Assembly: GCA_000827205.1 (NCBI GenBank)
Contig: KN832554.1
Span: 489,263-553,262, forward strand
Direction of reading: 5' to 3'
Length of the DNA: 64,000 bases
Source: Plicaturopsis crispa FD-325 SS-3
Lineage: Eukaryota > Basidiomycota > Agaricomycetes > Amylocorticiales > Amylocorticiaceae
The notes under the pieces are model-generated. The model was not told the DNA's origin. It saw only the letters and a program-made list of their open reading frames with translations, and searched no databases. Every line of letters starts with the position of its first letter. The stretch's first letter is position 1. Shown here in pieces: positions 48,401 through 58,213 of this stretch. Both the position numbers and the translations under genes were made by a program.

Positions 48401-49514
48401 CGCAGACGATGCGGCAGGAGAAGGTAAGGATACCGCAGCGTTAGCATTGCTTGGCGTAGGCGTTGCATGCGTGCTTGGCAGGTCGCTGATGGGTGGATAC
48501 GGGTCTACATAGCTGGTGCTTGGCTTCGGTAGTGGACTCGCAGGAGAGGTAGGTGTTGGCAACGAGGTGGGCGATGTTGCTTCTTCTTCGACAGGTGGCG
48601 GCGGCGCAATGGTCGGAAATGATGTGCGTCTCGCCGTCGCCGTCGCCGGCTCCGACTCCTCGTGCGAAGGAATCGAAACGCTGTCTGCAGGAATCGCGGA
48701 CGCAGTGGTGTTTCCGTCCACGCTGGCATCCTCATCCTCCTCAGGAATGTACGGATGCGCTCGCGAGGACTGATAGTTGTGGACAGCATCCGCGTGGTCT
48801 TCCTCGCCCTCGCTCTCGTCACTCAACTCCACCTCGATTGGAGGTTCCGCCGTGCGTAGCTGCATACCCTCGAGCTCCTCCTGCTGCCGTTGCGCTTCGA
48901 CGACTTTGCGGGACTGCTCTGCGAGTTTGATGCGCGCTTCTCTGTGCCAGTCCTCGCCCTCCGCCTCGGCATCTGTGTCGATGTCTGTGTCCGTCTCGCG
49001 GTCCGTGTGGTCGCCGTCGCGCGAGCGGGAGCTCGCAAAACTGAAACTACGCGCCCCATCGCGATCGTTACGCCCGAGCTGCTCGATTGCCTTCTGCACA
49101 TCTGTCATTGTAGCTTTCATGACCGCACCGTCAGAGCTAGGCTCGGACTTGTGTCCGTTCACTGGTCCACTGCGGTCAGATTCGTGACCTTCGACAGAGT
49201 CGCGGCTTTGGTCAGGATCCGAGGTAGGGATAGTGGGAGTGCTGGCGGCGGCTACAGTTGGCGGTGCGGGTGCGGTGTAGCTTTGGGGGAACAATCCTGT
49301 ATTTCCCGCCAAGTTCCGTCCCTGCGAGTATTATAGCGCGCTTAAGCACATTCTTGGGCGGCAACAAAATCGGAAGAGGATGACACACCTGCCACCACCC
49401 GTCTCCATATAAATCATCCTTCTCGATGACCTCGATGCGCTCGCCAGCGTGGAAGGAGACTTCGTCTTGATTTTCCGGTGAAAAGTCGTGCAGCGCATAC
49501 ACGTATTCGGGCAT
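45422..49514 (-). CDS. pob1: Boi/Pob1-type polarity protein: SH3-SAM-PH with a C-terminal CH-like domain
   Basis: Cell-polarity and exocytosis scaffold. Minus-strand exons: 49514-49389, 49321-48211, 48162-47636, 47585-47472, 47418-47084, 47027-46646, 46590-46395, 46325-45964, 45850-45422; 1193 aa. SH3 domain at 1-62 (YALHDFSPENQDEVSFHAGE, GDGWWQGR, TGLFPQSY). SAM domain about 385-450 (WTVEEVVDWLKSKGFGDVID, LLELDVNLLKSEIGI). PH domain about 830-925 (GWMRKKGERYNSWKLRYFIL, EEQIVVREWMKAI). A last exon of 143 codons resembles a calponin-homology fold (LIEWANSHLPQALQITD, FDFLLDNDVKMGSVSINDV). Ser/Pro/Thr-rich linkers separate the domains. The second intron (48163-48210, 48 nt) is a multiple of three without stops, so its retention would leave the frame open. 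Confidence 0.93.
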
Positions 49515-49931
49515 GGCGAAACCGTATGCGCTGGGGTTTTGCGCCAATAATTAGATGGTACGGGTAGTATTCCAGATGGCAAGGAGAGTGTGATCTGTTC
49601 GATGCGAACAGTTGAACGAGAGGTGTGGGTGTGGAAGCGGACGGGTATCGTGAGTGTTTTGGCTGTACCGGGTCGATTTAAGCGGCTGAAACGCTAAAAA
49701 TGACTGCACGAGCTCCAGGGTGCTACTGAGGGTGCTTTCCAGGGATATAGGATCCTGTACAGACGGCGAAACGTCGAATTCGAGGAGAACGTCGAGTGGT
49801 CCAATCGAGGAACGGATACAGGGCGTCCCCGCCTTACGTCCGCGCCTTCTCACGCCTCCAATTATTGTGGCGCCACTGAGTCTGCCGCTGTGTATTTCTA
49901 ACTACCCCACGTTCATTCATATAATTTAGCC
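49515..49931. other. divergent promoter between pob1 and HAM1
   Basis: 417 bp between two start codons on opposite strands. Likely a shared bidirectional promoter; no coding sequence. Confidence 0.6.
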
Positions 49932-50774
49932 ATGGCTCTCGGACGACTTGGTTGGACTACAGTCTATCTACGCGTTTTTCATGCAAGCTAACAATGATGT
50001 ACAGTTTTCGTCACCGGAAATGCCAACAAACTGAAAGAGGTTCGCGCGATCTTATCACAAGGCCACCCCATCGACCTCGATTCCCAAGACCTCGACAGCA
50101 AGTCTCCCTTTTTCGTCCCCCCTCCCAGTTTCTCCGAATAACATGGATCAAAATAGTCCCTGAGATACAAGGAAGCACTCAGGAAGTCGCCCGCGAAAAA
50201 TGTCGCCGAGCTGCTGAGATCGTGCGTCTGACACCGTTACCGACGCGTATAACCCATGATGGACATATGCTGCGGTAGGTGGGCGGGCCGTGCATCACCG
50301 AAGACACTGCTCTATGTTTCAAAGCGTTGAATGGCCTGCCCGGTCCATACATCAAGTATTTTCTCAAGGAACTGGGCCACGAAGGTATGTGCGTTTCGCG
50401 ACGGTCGCTAATACACGCCGACCGGGACTTGTAGGTATAAACAACCTCCTCGTCGGTTTCGAGAGCAAAGACGCGTGGGCTCTCTGTACATTCGCGTATA
50501 GCTCCGGCCCGGGTGTGGAGCCCATCCTCTTCGAAGGCCGAACGGATGGCAAGATCGTTCAAGCCCGCGGTGAGGGTAAATTCGGCTGGGATCCCGTCTT
50601 TGAGGCGGAGGATACTGGGAAAACGTAACGCTCAGAATTAACACTTGCTGTCCACGCAATTTACTGATTTATCTGTACAGATATGCGGAGATGCCCAGCG
50701 AGCAGAAAAATAAAATATCCCACCGATATCGCGCGCTTGATAAACTCAGGCAGCATCTCAGAGAGAATAACTAG
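49932..50774 (+). CDS. HAM1: inosine triphosphate pyrophosphatase (ITPA / Ham1)
   Basis: Hydrolyses ITP/dITP/XTP to monophosphates to cleanse nucleotide pools. Exons 49932-49950, 50005-50097, 50157-50221, 50279-50384, 50435-50624, 50681-50774; 188 aa, the normal length. Family motifs: [51 protein letters not shown] (the E-D-T/S catalytic region), [10 protein letters not shown], and [16 protein letters not shown]. The second intron begins GCAAGT (A|GCAAGT, 50098) and ends TAG, a GC-AG intron with an otherwise perfect donor. The first exon encodes only MALGRL. pob1 lies head to head 417 bp upstream. Confidence 0.96.
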
Positions 50775-51685
50775 TGTGTAATCAACTCAATGTCACCTGT
50801 AACAATGATACTGCTCCCAGCATCGCAGGAGCAACGATATGGCCCCGGGACTGCGAGGCGGACCGGGCTGCACGCATCGCAGCGTCCTGTGAGCCATCGA
50901 TGAGCCCGGATCCAACGGAAAGATCAGCAACGAGGTATTCGCCAGTTGGTGGCTGACCATGCATCATCAGCATATTGTTGCATTATATCATCTCGTACCC
51001 GCTGATCATACAAGTGCGTGTCTCCTAGTGCGTCGTCACAAACGCCGTCTGCCAGAATGTTATCCGCCAAAGGGCTTGGCTCCTTCCTGAGTCCTGACGC
51101 GCCATGCTTGCCACTCTACAATGCATAGAGTCGATTCGAGAGCTAAGCCAGGGTCGGTGCTGGTCATCATGTCAGTTTGGTGAGTTCGTGACATCTCTCC
51201 CGAGACATTTCAATGATCAGAGATTAATCAATCCTCGACAGTGAACCTTCAACGGCGTCTTGTCAAGACCCCGTCTAGTTTGTGGCGTTTCTCTGGTATT
51301 CTACGCCACATAGCGCCTCATCATAGCGCTGTACAGCGCTCTACATAGTCCAAGCTGAGCGCAGCGCTTGAGCACTGGGTCGTGCTCTTCATTCCATCGG
51401 ATCATATACGCACTATGTTCACTAAACAATACCTAGTCACTGTCTACTCTCATGCCTGGCCAAATGTCTTTCAATCTGTTACCGTTCAAGCAACTCCCTC
51501 GTAACTTTCAAGCCGGCGGCTCCAGAGTCTTCAGGGGCTTAATGCGGGGTTCGTTCCACGTGAATAAAATGACATGAATGCGCGCTTTTGCACGACTAAT
51601 AACCGGACCGAAACTATCAAACATGTCTGCATCGTGTACGCGCAGAGTTCTCCGTCCCATCCACTAATCTCTCTCTAAGACCGCC
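50775..51685. other. intergenic region of 0.9 kb, no gene supported
   Basis: 3' end of HAM1 and promoter of thioesterase 3. No coding features. Confidence 0.55.
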
Positions 51686-52501
51686 ATGTCTACCGCCCCA
51701 ACCTTCCGCAACCCCCACGGCATCGAGGTGCCAGACACACTATCCGACGTAGCGGACGTCGCGGGGAACGCGAGCGACGAAACGAAAGCGGTCGTGAAGA
51801 AATGGTTGTGGATTTTCGGCTCGAGGGGTGGGCCGGGGTTTGCGGACGATGTGAACAACAGGGTCGCGGTCAGGGAGGTGTCGATCATTCCAAAGGTAGC
51901 TGAGCCGCAGCGGAAGGAGGGCCGCGTGGTGACAGAGATTACGGTGGAGAAAGGTGTGTATCAAGTGTTTGGCGCTGGGGCCGGCGCTCGGTGGCTGCAG
52001 CTCATCCAACGCCCCAGATATGATAAATTCAGGAGGGATGATGCACGGAGGATGCGCAATATTCCTGGTTGACATGTCAGTCCACCTCGTACAATTGTGG
52101 CGTTGCATCGAACAGCTGACTTTGGCAATCTTCCACAGTTGTTCAACGCTGCCAATCACAGCGCTGAGCTGGTCAGAAGGAGGTGACGGTGAACCTGGTG
52201 TCTCGCAAGCAATCAACACGGTTTTCCATGCACCGGCACCGCTGTAAGTATCAGCATTCCCTATAGCCCCGCCATTGACTGACCAGCGACGTACAGAGGT
52301 GCCAAATTAAGACTCGTAAACACCAGTTTAACATTGGGCGCGCGAGCAATGTCCTGCCGGACAGAGGTATGTTCCTGTATCAACCATGTCCTTCCATCCA
52401 TGACTGATAAGTGCTCTCTATAGATTTGGGACGAGACCAACCACCGCCTCGTTGTCTCCGGCGTGCAGATAAGGATGCTTCCATCCCCTGCCAAACTCTG
52501 A
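51686..52501 (+). CDS. hotdog-fold acyl-CoA thioesterase paralog 3, ends in AKL
   Basis: Exons 51686-51953, 52018-52075, 52139-52243, 52297-52366, 52424-52501; 192 aa. The active-site stretch is NSGGMMHGGCAIFLVDI (HGG at 99-101), followed by VSQAINTVFHAPAPLGAKL and GARAMSCRTEIWD; it ends SPAKL. Exons 2, 3 and 4 have the same lengths as in paralog 1 (58, 105, 70 nt). The N terminus is longer and diverged, with FRNPHGIEVPDTLSDVADVA and a KKWLWIFGSRGG insertion. This is the most diverged of the three but keeps every active-site and targeting feature. Substrate unknown. Confidence 0.92.
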
Positions 52502-53058
52502 TACTACTACGTTGGTTATGACTCCGCGACAAAGCCCCGCCGAGGAATCCGAACACCGGGTCTGCTCGCGCGGGTGTCCGCAACGCCTATACCCGTCACG
52601 ATTATCATTTAGCTGCCAGTGTCTCTGTGGATTATATGGATGTTTATACTTGTATTTTCCTTACGAAGCGTTGCTTCACGGCATACCACATAATGTGTGT
52701 ATGTAACCACTGCCCTACACCTTCCGACGCTATATGGATAGCTTTTAGACGGTGAACACTCTTGGCGATATCATGCTGAATTTACTGCGTCTTTGCTGTT
52801 ACATCTCGAGGTCTGTCATTTAGAGCGCCCAGAGAAATTGAAAACCTTCAATGAAAATCAATGAAAGGGACGCGCCGAAGGAAGGTCCGGAACGGAAGAG
52901 AATCGGGAGCGAAATCGGGAAACTCGGGTTCCGAGGACGATGATCGATCGCAAGATTCTCTCCCAAAGCGGAAATGTCGTCGACGCCGCCGTTTCTGTCT
53001 GACAAACCTCAAAAATCCTATACCTAATTTTCTAACCGCCTCGAATAAAAAAAACGCC
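52502..53058. other. intergenic plus 5' UTR region of the TPR gene
   Basis: The open frame of the next gene extends upstream to 52861, but this 66-codon stretch is Arg/Lys/Ser rich and looks unlike the family N terminus. I treat it as leader. Confidence 0.5.
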
Positions 53059-55830
53059 ATGTCCTCGACCGTTGACATCGAGGGAATCGAGAAATCTTTG
53101 ATACAGGGCAATTGGACGGTCGCGATCCCCGACGCATCTTCCCCCGCAATCACACATCTCGCGAAAAAGGTCGTCGATGGCTCCTTTCGCGACGTCCTGA
53201 CGTCCTCGAGCGCCCGAGAAATCTTTACAACAGTTGCGTCCAACGTATCCGAGAAACCGATAGACGCGTTACTACATCAGTCGGGCCCGCCGGATCGCGA
53301 AGGCGAATTGTTGCGGTTAACGCTCGCAGTCGCGTGTCTGCACGCGTTCGTTCAGGTGAACTGGACTGGACCTGATCTGGACGTAAAGCCACTGGACGTG
53401 CTCGTGTTCACAGACGCAGGCGAGAACTCCCCCGAGATAACCGAAGAATTCTTGAACGCCAAAGCTGTCGCCGAGCTCGCGTATGGCGGTGAACCTGCAT
53501 ACCACCTTGCTCAATGCGCCACCCTTCTTCGCCTGGCGCAGGCTCTACTCGCGCTTCCGTACCAACACTGCAGCTCGACACCGTGGTGGAATCTTCGCGC
53601 CGCCGTCGTACACGAGAAAATACTCGACGAGCCCGTGGCGCTTCCTCCGACCGTACTTTCCGCCCTGAAGCCCTTAGATCACACCTTCGCATCCAGCCCT
53701 GACCTCGCGGGTCGCCTCATCCTGGAAGAGGGCCTACTCGACCATCTGTTACGCAATGACCGATCGGCAGCTGAATATTTCGTCAAGGCTGCTCGCGCCA
53801 CCGGCTTGCAGTACGAACTAACCGGGGCCCTCGGAAAGCGGACAAAATTTCAGCAGACCGATCACAGCCAGCTCGTCTTGCTAGCGGAGAGTCGCTTACA
53901 GCAGGAAGAAAGTCCCCCTTCGATCACTAACGCGTCTGCGGAGGACACGGATCCCGTGGCCAACGTGCCCGATACATTAGCGCTGAACGACGATACACTT
54001 CTCGAGCAGACAGAATTCACATCATCCGCATCTAGCGATCCCAACTCTACTTCCCAGTTAGCACACCTCGATCCCTCCGCTCAGCCCGCACTGCACCCCC
54101 TCGATCAATGTATCCTCCTCTCCCTATGTCTCAACGTCCGCAACACCTCCCCTGCGCACGGTCTCACGAGCGAACAGATGGCGCCGTACGTGACCCGCGT
54201 CATATCCCATCCTCGCAACTGGTCCGTGCACACGATGGCGCTCCTCCTGCGCTCGCGCCTCGAGGCATCGCGCACGCGCACGGCCGAGCGCTCGACGCTG
54301 CAGTTACAGGCACTCGTAGATCAGATGCCCACCGCAGATTCAACGCTTGCAGAGCGGCTCCGCTACTTCCACTCCATCCCCCTCCCCAGCAAGTGGGAGC
54401 TGGAAAAGGAACTTGCCATGCGGTTCCTGTCTCTTGGGGTGGTCAAATCTGCGCTGGAGATCTTCGAGCGGTTGGAGATGTGGGAGGAAGTGGTCACCTG
54501 CTGGCAGGCTATGGAGCGGCAGGATAAAGCTGTGTCCATCGTGCGCGACCTGCTGGAGGGAAGGAAGGAGGAGGCGGATACTGTGCTTGCGCGGAACAAG
54601 TCTACTTCGGAGACCCGGCGGCGCAAACTCGACACTGCACGTGAGGCGAAGCTGTGGTGTATACTTGGCGACCTCGAGCCGGAGAACGCGTATGAGCACT
54701 ACTCGCACGCATGGACCATCTCGGGGAAGACCTCTGGACGGGCGATGCGCTCGCTTGGCGGGTTTTACTTCGCTCGCGGCGAGTTCATCCAGGCTATCCC
54801 GTACCTGAAGAGGGCGGTGGCGATCAACCCGCTGTTGTCGCGCTCGTGGTTCGTCCTGGGATGTGCATATGTACGAGAGGAAAACTGGGAGGGCGCACGG
54901 GATGCATTTAGTCGGTGCGTCGCGATCGACGACGAAGACGGGGAAAGCTGGAACAACTTGGCAAGCATGTATCTCCGTATGGGTGCCGCTGGGAAGCAGA
55001 TCGAGAGCGGTGATCGCCAGGTCCGTGCCTTTGTTGTAATGACCTTCCTGACGGCCATACTTACCCTTGCGCAGCCCGAAGGAAAAGCCGACCTATCCCT
55101 GACGGAGGTAAATGGCGACGCCAAGACGATCCCGTTTTCCAACAAAATGCTCGCGTTCCGCGCGCTCAAGCAGGGCCTCAAATTCAGTTACGACAACTGG
55201 CGGATGTGGTCCAACTACATGATCGTGGCCATGGATGTGGGCGAACTGTCTGAGGCGTGTCGTGCGGTCGGCCGTGTCGTAGAGGAGCGTAGCACGAAAG
55301 ACGGTGCCGCCGCAGTCGACGAAGACGTCCTCGAGCGGCTAGTAGATGCAGTGACACGCGCTCCCGCAAACGCAGACGAGGCCGTAGAGGGCAGTGGCAA
55401 TGCGAATACCGCTGTTAGAAATCCCAACGAGGGGCACGGACTGCACCGGCGGGTGCTGGACCTCTTCGACCGCACGATTCTTCCGCGGGTGTCGTCGACT
55501 CGGATATTCCGCGCCTACGCTCGGCTCCTAACGTGGCAGGCACGCTGGGAGGAGGCGCTGAAGGCATACCTTGATGGCTACCGGTGCAGTACCGCAGGCA
55601 CGATGCAGAAGGGGGAGACGGATGTAGAGAGGTGGCGCGAGGCAGTCGGCGAGGTGGAAGACATCGTGGGCGTGCTGACGAATTTCGGCCCGCGGGTGGA
55701 GGGGAGCAAGTGGAAACTGCAGGCACGCAGCATCGTGCGGACGTTCGTGGGACGGACGAAAGACTTTGAGGACGAGCCAGAGTGGGAACGGCTGACGGCG
55801 CTACTGGAGGACCTGCGCAACGAAGAGTGA
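53059..55830 (+). CDS. emw1: TPR protein of the TTC27 / Emw1 family
   Basis: Essential conserved tetratricopeptide protein linked in yeast to cell-wall and cell-surface integrity. The open frame codes 923 aa. A 54-nt segment 55021-55074 starts GTCCGT and ends GCGCAG, is a multiple of three and lacks stops. It interrupts a TPR region and is probably an intron, leaving 905 aa. TPR-like repeats near residues 545-640 read ARGEFIQAIPYLKRAVAINP, SRSWFVLGCAYVREENWEGA and SWNNLASMYLRMG. The start at MSSTVDIEGIEKSL is preferred over the upstream ATG at 52861 because the additional residues are low complexity. An Asp/Thr-rich variable insert lies around residues 290-330. Confidence 0.9.
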   Translation: MSSTVDIEGIEKSLIQGNWTVAIPDASSPAITHLAKKVVDGSFRDVLTSSSAREIFTTVASNVSEKPIDALLHQSGPPDREGELLRLTLAVACLHAFVQVNWTGPDLDVKPLDVLVFTDAGENSPEITEEFLNAKAVAELAYGGEPAYHLAQCATLLRLAQALLALPYQHCSSTPWWNLRAAVVHEKILDEPVALPPTVLSALKPLDHTFASSPDLAGRLILEEGLLDHLLRNDRSAAEYFVKAARATGLQYELTGALGKRTKFQQTDHSQLVLLAESRLQQEESPPSITNASAEDTDPVANVPDTLALNDDTLLEQTEFTSSASSDPNSTSQLAHLDPSAQPALHPLDQCILLSLCLNVRNTSPAHGLTSEQMAPYVTRVISHPRNWSVHTMALLLRSRLEASRTRTAERSTLQLQALVDQMPTADSTLAERLRYFHSIPLPSKWELEKELAMRFLSLGVVKSALEIFERLEMWEEVVTCWQAMERQDKAVSIVRDLLEGRKEEADTVLARNKSTSETRRRKLDTAREAKLWCILGDLEPENAYEHYSHAWTISGKTSGRAMRSLGGFYFARGEFIQAIPYLKRAVAINPLLSRSWFVLGCAYVREENWEGARDAFSRCVAIDDEDGESWNNLASMYLRMGAAGKQIESGDRQVRAFVVMTFLTAILTLAQPEGKADLSLTEVNGDAKTIPFSNKMLAFRALKQGLKFSYDNWRMWSNYMIVAMDVGELSEACRAVGRVVEERSTKDGAAAVDEDVLERLVDAVTRAPANADEAVEGSGNANTAVRNPNEGHGLHRRVLDLFDRTILPRVSSTRIFRAYARLLTWQARWEEALKAYLDGYRCSTAGTMQKGETDVERWREAVGEVEDIVGVLTNFGPRVEGSKWKLQARSIVRTFVGRTKDFEDEPEWERLTALLEDLRNEE

Positions 55831-56240
55831 TCGGTGAAAATGGGAGTGGGTGATGCTGTGGTGAGCAATAACGGACACCGCTCTGCTCCCACTGTACTCA
55901 GGCTTCAGGGCGGTTGTGCTATGTTTGTTGTACGATGAAACGACTCCGGAAGATGTACTTTGATATAGCTGGCAGGATGTGGATTACACGTGTTGGATGA
56001 TGAATGCATGTCGTCTCCCTGGTGAGTGGCCCTCGTGAAGGTATAGGGAAATGAAGAGGGGGAAGCGAAAAGAAAGAACGAAGCCTCAAGTGTGGGTGCG
56101 TATGGATACAGTGGCTGGAGTGGAATGCACGGTGAAAAGATTTCGAGGACGTCATGCGAGCAAATCAATGCAGAAGAAGCGTTACCATCATGAACCGGGA
56201 CGCCCAGCGCTGGTGGTACATCTGGCAGCGGCACGAGGAT
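55831..56240. other. intergenic, convergent 3' regions
   Basis: Between the TTC27-type gene and the minus-strand DUF6593 gene. No gene. Confidence 0.5.
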
Positions 56241-56985
56241 TCACCAGTCGAGAAAGTGTGCCATACGGTTCAGCGTGAGCGTCGTGAGGATTTCCGTCAC
56301 AATCGCGATTCCCGGGTGTTTGATCGTAAGGCGTGCGTAGAACTCGTCCCCAGGGGCGCTTCGCTCCCATACGGCGAAGGAGACACGCCCATCTAGACAC
56401 TATGACAGATTCAGTAAGGGCCGGAAGAAGCGCGGTACATGTATGGATATACCTCCATACGCTGTCCGCCTATTTTCCACTTGTATTCTTTTCCGCCCTG
56501 AGAATTGAAATACCGAGAGCTGCAGGATGAAGCGTTGAGTTTAGAGACAACATAGACAGACAGTCACCCAGAGAACGCTACATACGTGCTCGTGTCTTTC
56601 TTCTGGCGCAGAGAGTTAGCCATGGGGTTGTGGCTGCTATTCCCGTACACGATGTACCCCGATGATAACGCGGGACCAAAGTAGAAGAAGGATGCGCTGG
56701 GTCCCATAATCTCTGGTTGTAGTTGCGCCCATTCTGGCTCACGTATCAATTTGAGAACGAGGTTGGGTGTTCGTTCGACCTGACGAGGAAGATAGATAAG
56801 ACTGTTTGCTGGTGACGGCGGGCAATTCCGACCTCTTTGCTAAATTTTAGCGGTCAGAGTCAGCGCCCCAGTGCGATGTCTGAATCAAGGACTAACACCG
56901 TAAATGCCGCTCTGCCTTCGAGATCTTCAAAGCGAGCTCTAAATGGGTCTGTTCCATACTGGAGGAGGACGTAGGGACCTGACAT
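56241..56985 (-). CDS. DUF6593-family protein (agaricomycete-expanded family)
   Basis: Exons 56985-56899, 56779-56586, 56519-56453, 56399-56241 give 168 aa. Family features by memory of the pattern: GPYVLLQYGTDPFRARFEDL, REPEWAQLQPEIMGPSASFF then YFGP, a GYIVYGN strand, TSRYFNSQGGKEYKWKI, RMECLDGR, and a hydrophobic C terminus IVTEILTTLTLNRMAHFLDW. These small beta-rich proteins of unknown function are abundant in Agaricomycetes. The first intron is long (119 nt) and may hide a further very small exon, because family members usually have about five more residues there. The start at M-S-G-P is the only ATG directly ahead of the conserved block. Confidence 0.82.
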
Positions 56986-57551
56986 AGATACCAGGTTCTT
57001 GAGCGGTGAGGGGAGAAAACAAGAGGGGAATCCATGCCACTGGTGTGTTTTACTGAAACATCTGGCAGTATACAGACGCCCCGGTGCCGGATCGTGCGTT
57101 GCCATCAATGGAGATCTGAGGGATCTCGACCACGTGTAGCCACGAGGTCAGGACACGCGGCCTCCACGCGTTCCACGAGGAAGGTTCAAAGCTTCCTATC
57201 ATCGCACCCAAATCGCACCCGCATCGCATCCGAGACTCGGTAAATGTTGTCTTGAGAAATCTTGGTGAAATGCAGTAACATATCGCGGCTGAGCGTGGGT
57301 GAGCGAGTGCGCATGCAATAGTAACTCATCGAGCTGGTTGGCCTTAAACAGGTCCCGTATATTTCTCTTCCTGTGGCCATGAACTTCAGCTACACCGCCC
57401 CTACAGCTGCATGAATAATTACACCGACAGTGATAATCACAGGGGCCGCAAAGATGGTGGTGTCCATCATCTTCACATCTAGAGGGCGTTCCTATGAGTG
57501 GTGCATCATAGGCGAACGCAGGACGGACGCACGGTATCGAGATTGGGCCAA
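56986..57551. other. intergenic, no gene recognised
   Basis: Upstream of the DUF6593 gene and downstream of EMC6 (both minus strand). No gene seen. Confidence 0.5.
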
Positions 57552-58012
57552 TCAGTCGTATACTGTATACCCAGAGTCAGTCAACCATTTTGAACGCCGG
57601 GCAGTAGCGTGGACACGCAAGCAATTCACCATGAACAACACCTGGACGAAACATGACTGTTATAGAAACGCTCCGATCCCGTGTACAAGATTTTAGACGT
57701 ACCAAAAAACAACGTCCATACTAAGATGAATGTGAACATGTTATCCTGGCCAGGGTTGACGAGTTCCGTCAGACCGCCGGCAATGTATTTCCCAGGCTTT
57801 CCCTTGCAGTTGACGGCGTAGATGCATGCGGAGGTGAGAAGAGTGGAGGCTATGAACAGGGCAAAGCCTAGCCAGTTCTCGAGACCAAGTACACCCGCGA
57901 CTGCGCCGGCAAAGCACGACGAGATGAACTTGACGGTAGTCAACGCAGAGTTGTGCTGGACATTTGGCGGGTATATGAGCTGAGCGGCAGCCTCTGGCGT
58001 CGGTGCGGACAT
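57552..58012 (-). CDS. EMC6: ER membrane complex subunit 6 (EMC6), with 12-nt and 11-nt terminal exons
   Basis: Subunit of the EMC insertase in the ER membrane. Exons 58012-57703, 57641-57630, 57562-57552; 110 aa. The core NVQHNSALTTVKFISSCFAG, GLENWLGFALFIASTLLTSA and NMFTFILVWTLFFG matches EMC6 and supplies its transmembrane helices. The family C terminus G-[IV]-V-H-V-Y-D is recovered only if a 12-nt exon (GTGTTGTTCATG) and an 11-nt last exon (TATACGACTGA) are used; the frame and splice signals fit exactly. Reading on without the last intron would append about 16 unrelated residues. The divergent neighbour is HOM2, about 200 bp away. Confidence 0.93.
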
Positions 58013-58213
58013 GGTCGTCGAGGTGAACGTTTGGCCAACGCTGGGAATGTCGGCGACGAAGGTGGAGTTCTCCGTACAAGGCAAGTGTTTCCCACGGTTA
58101 CAATTAAATCTGTTCCTCGACGTTTACCGTCGACTGTCCGACGCATGTCCGACATTCATACCACGAAGGAAACGTCTTTCAAAACGGTCTCCATCTCGCC
58201 ACGGGGACCTACA

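Noticed and set aside
52861-53058. N-terminal extension of the TTC27-type protein
   Set aside because: 66 Arg/Lys/Ser-rich codons unlike the family N terminus; the ATG at 53059 begins a normal-looking start.
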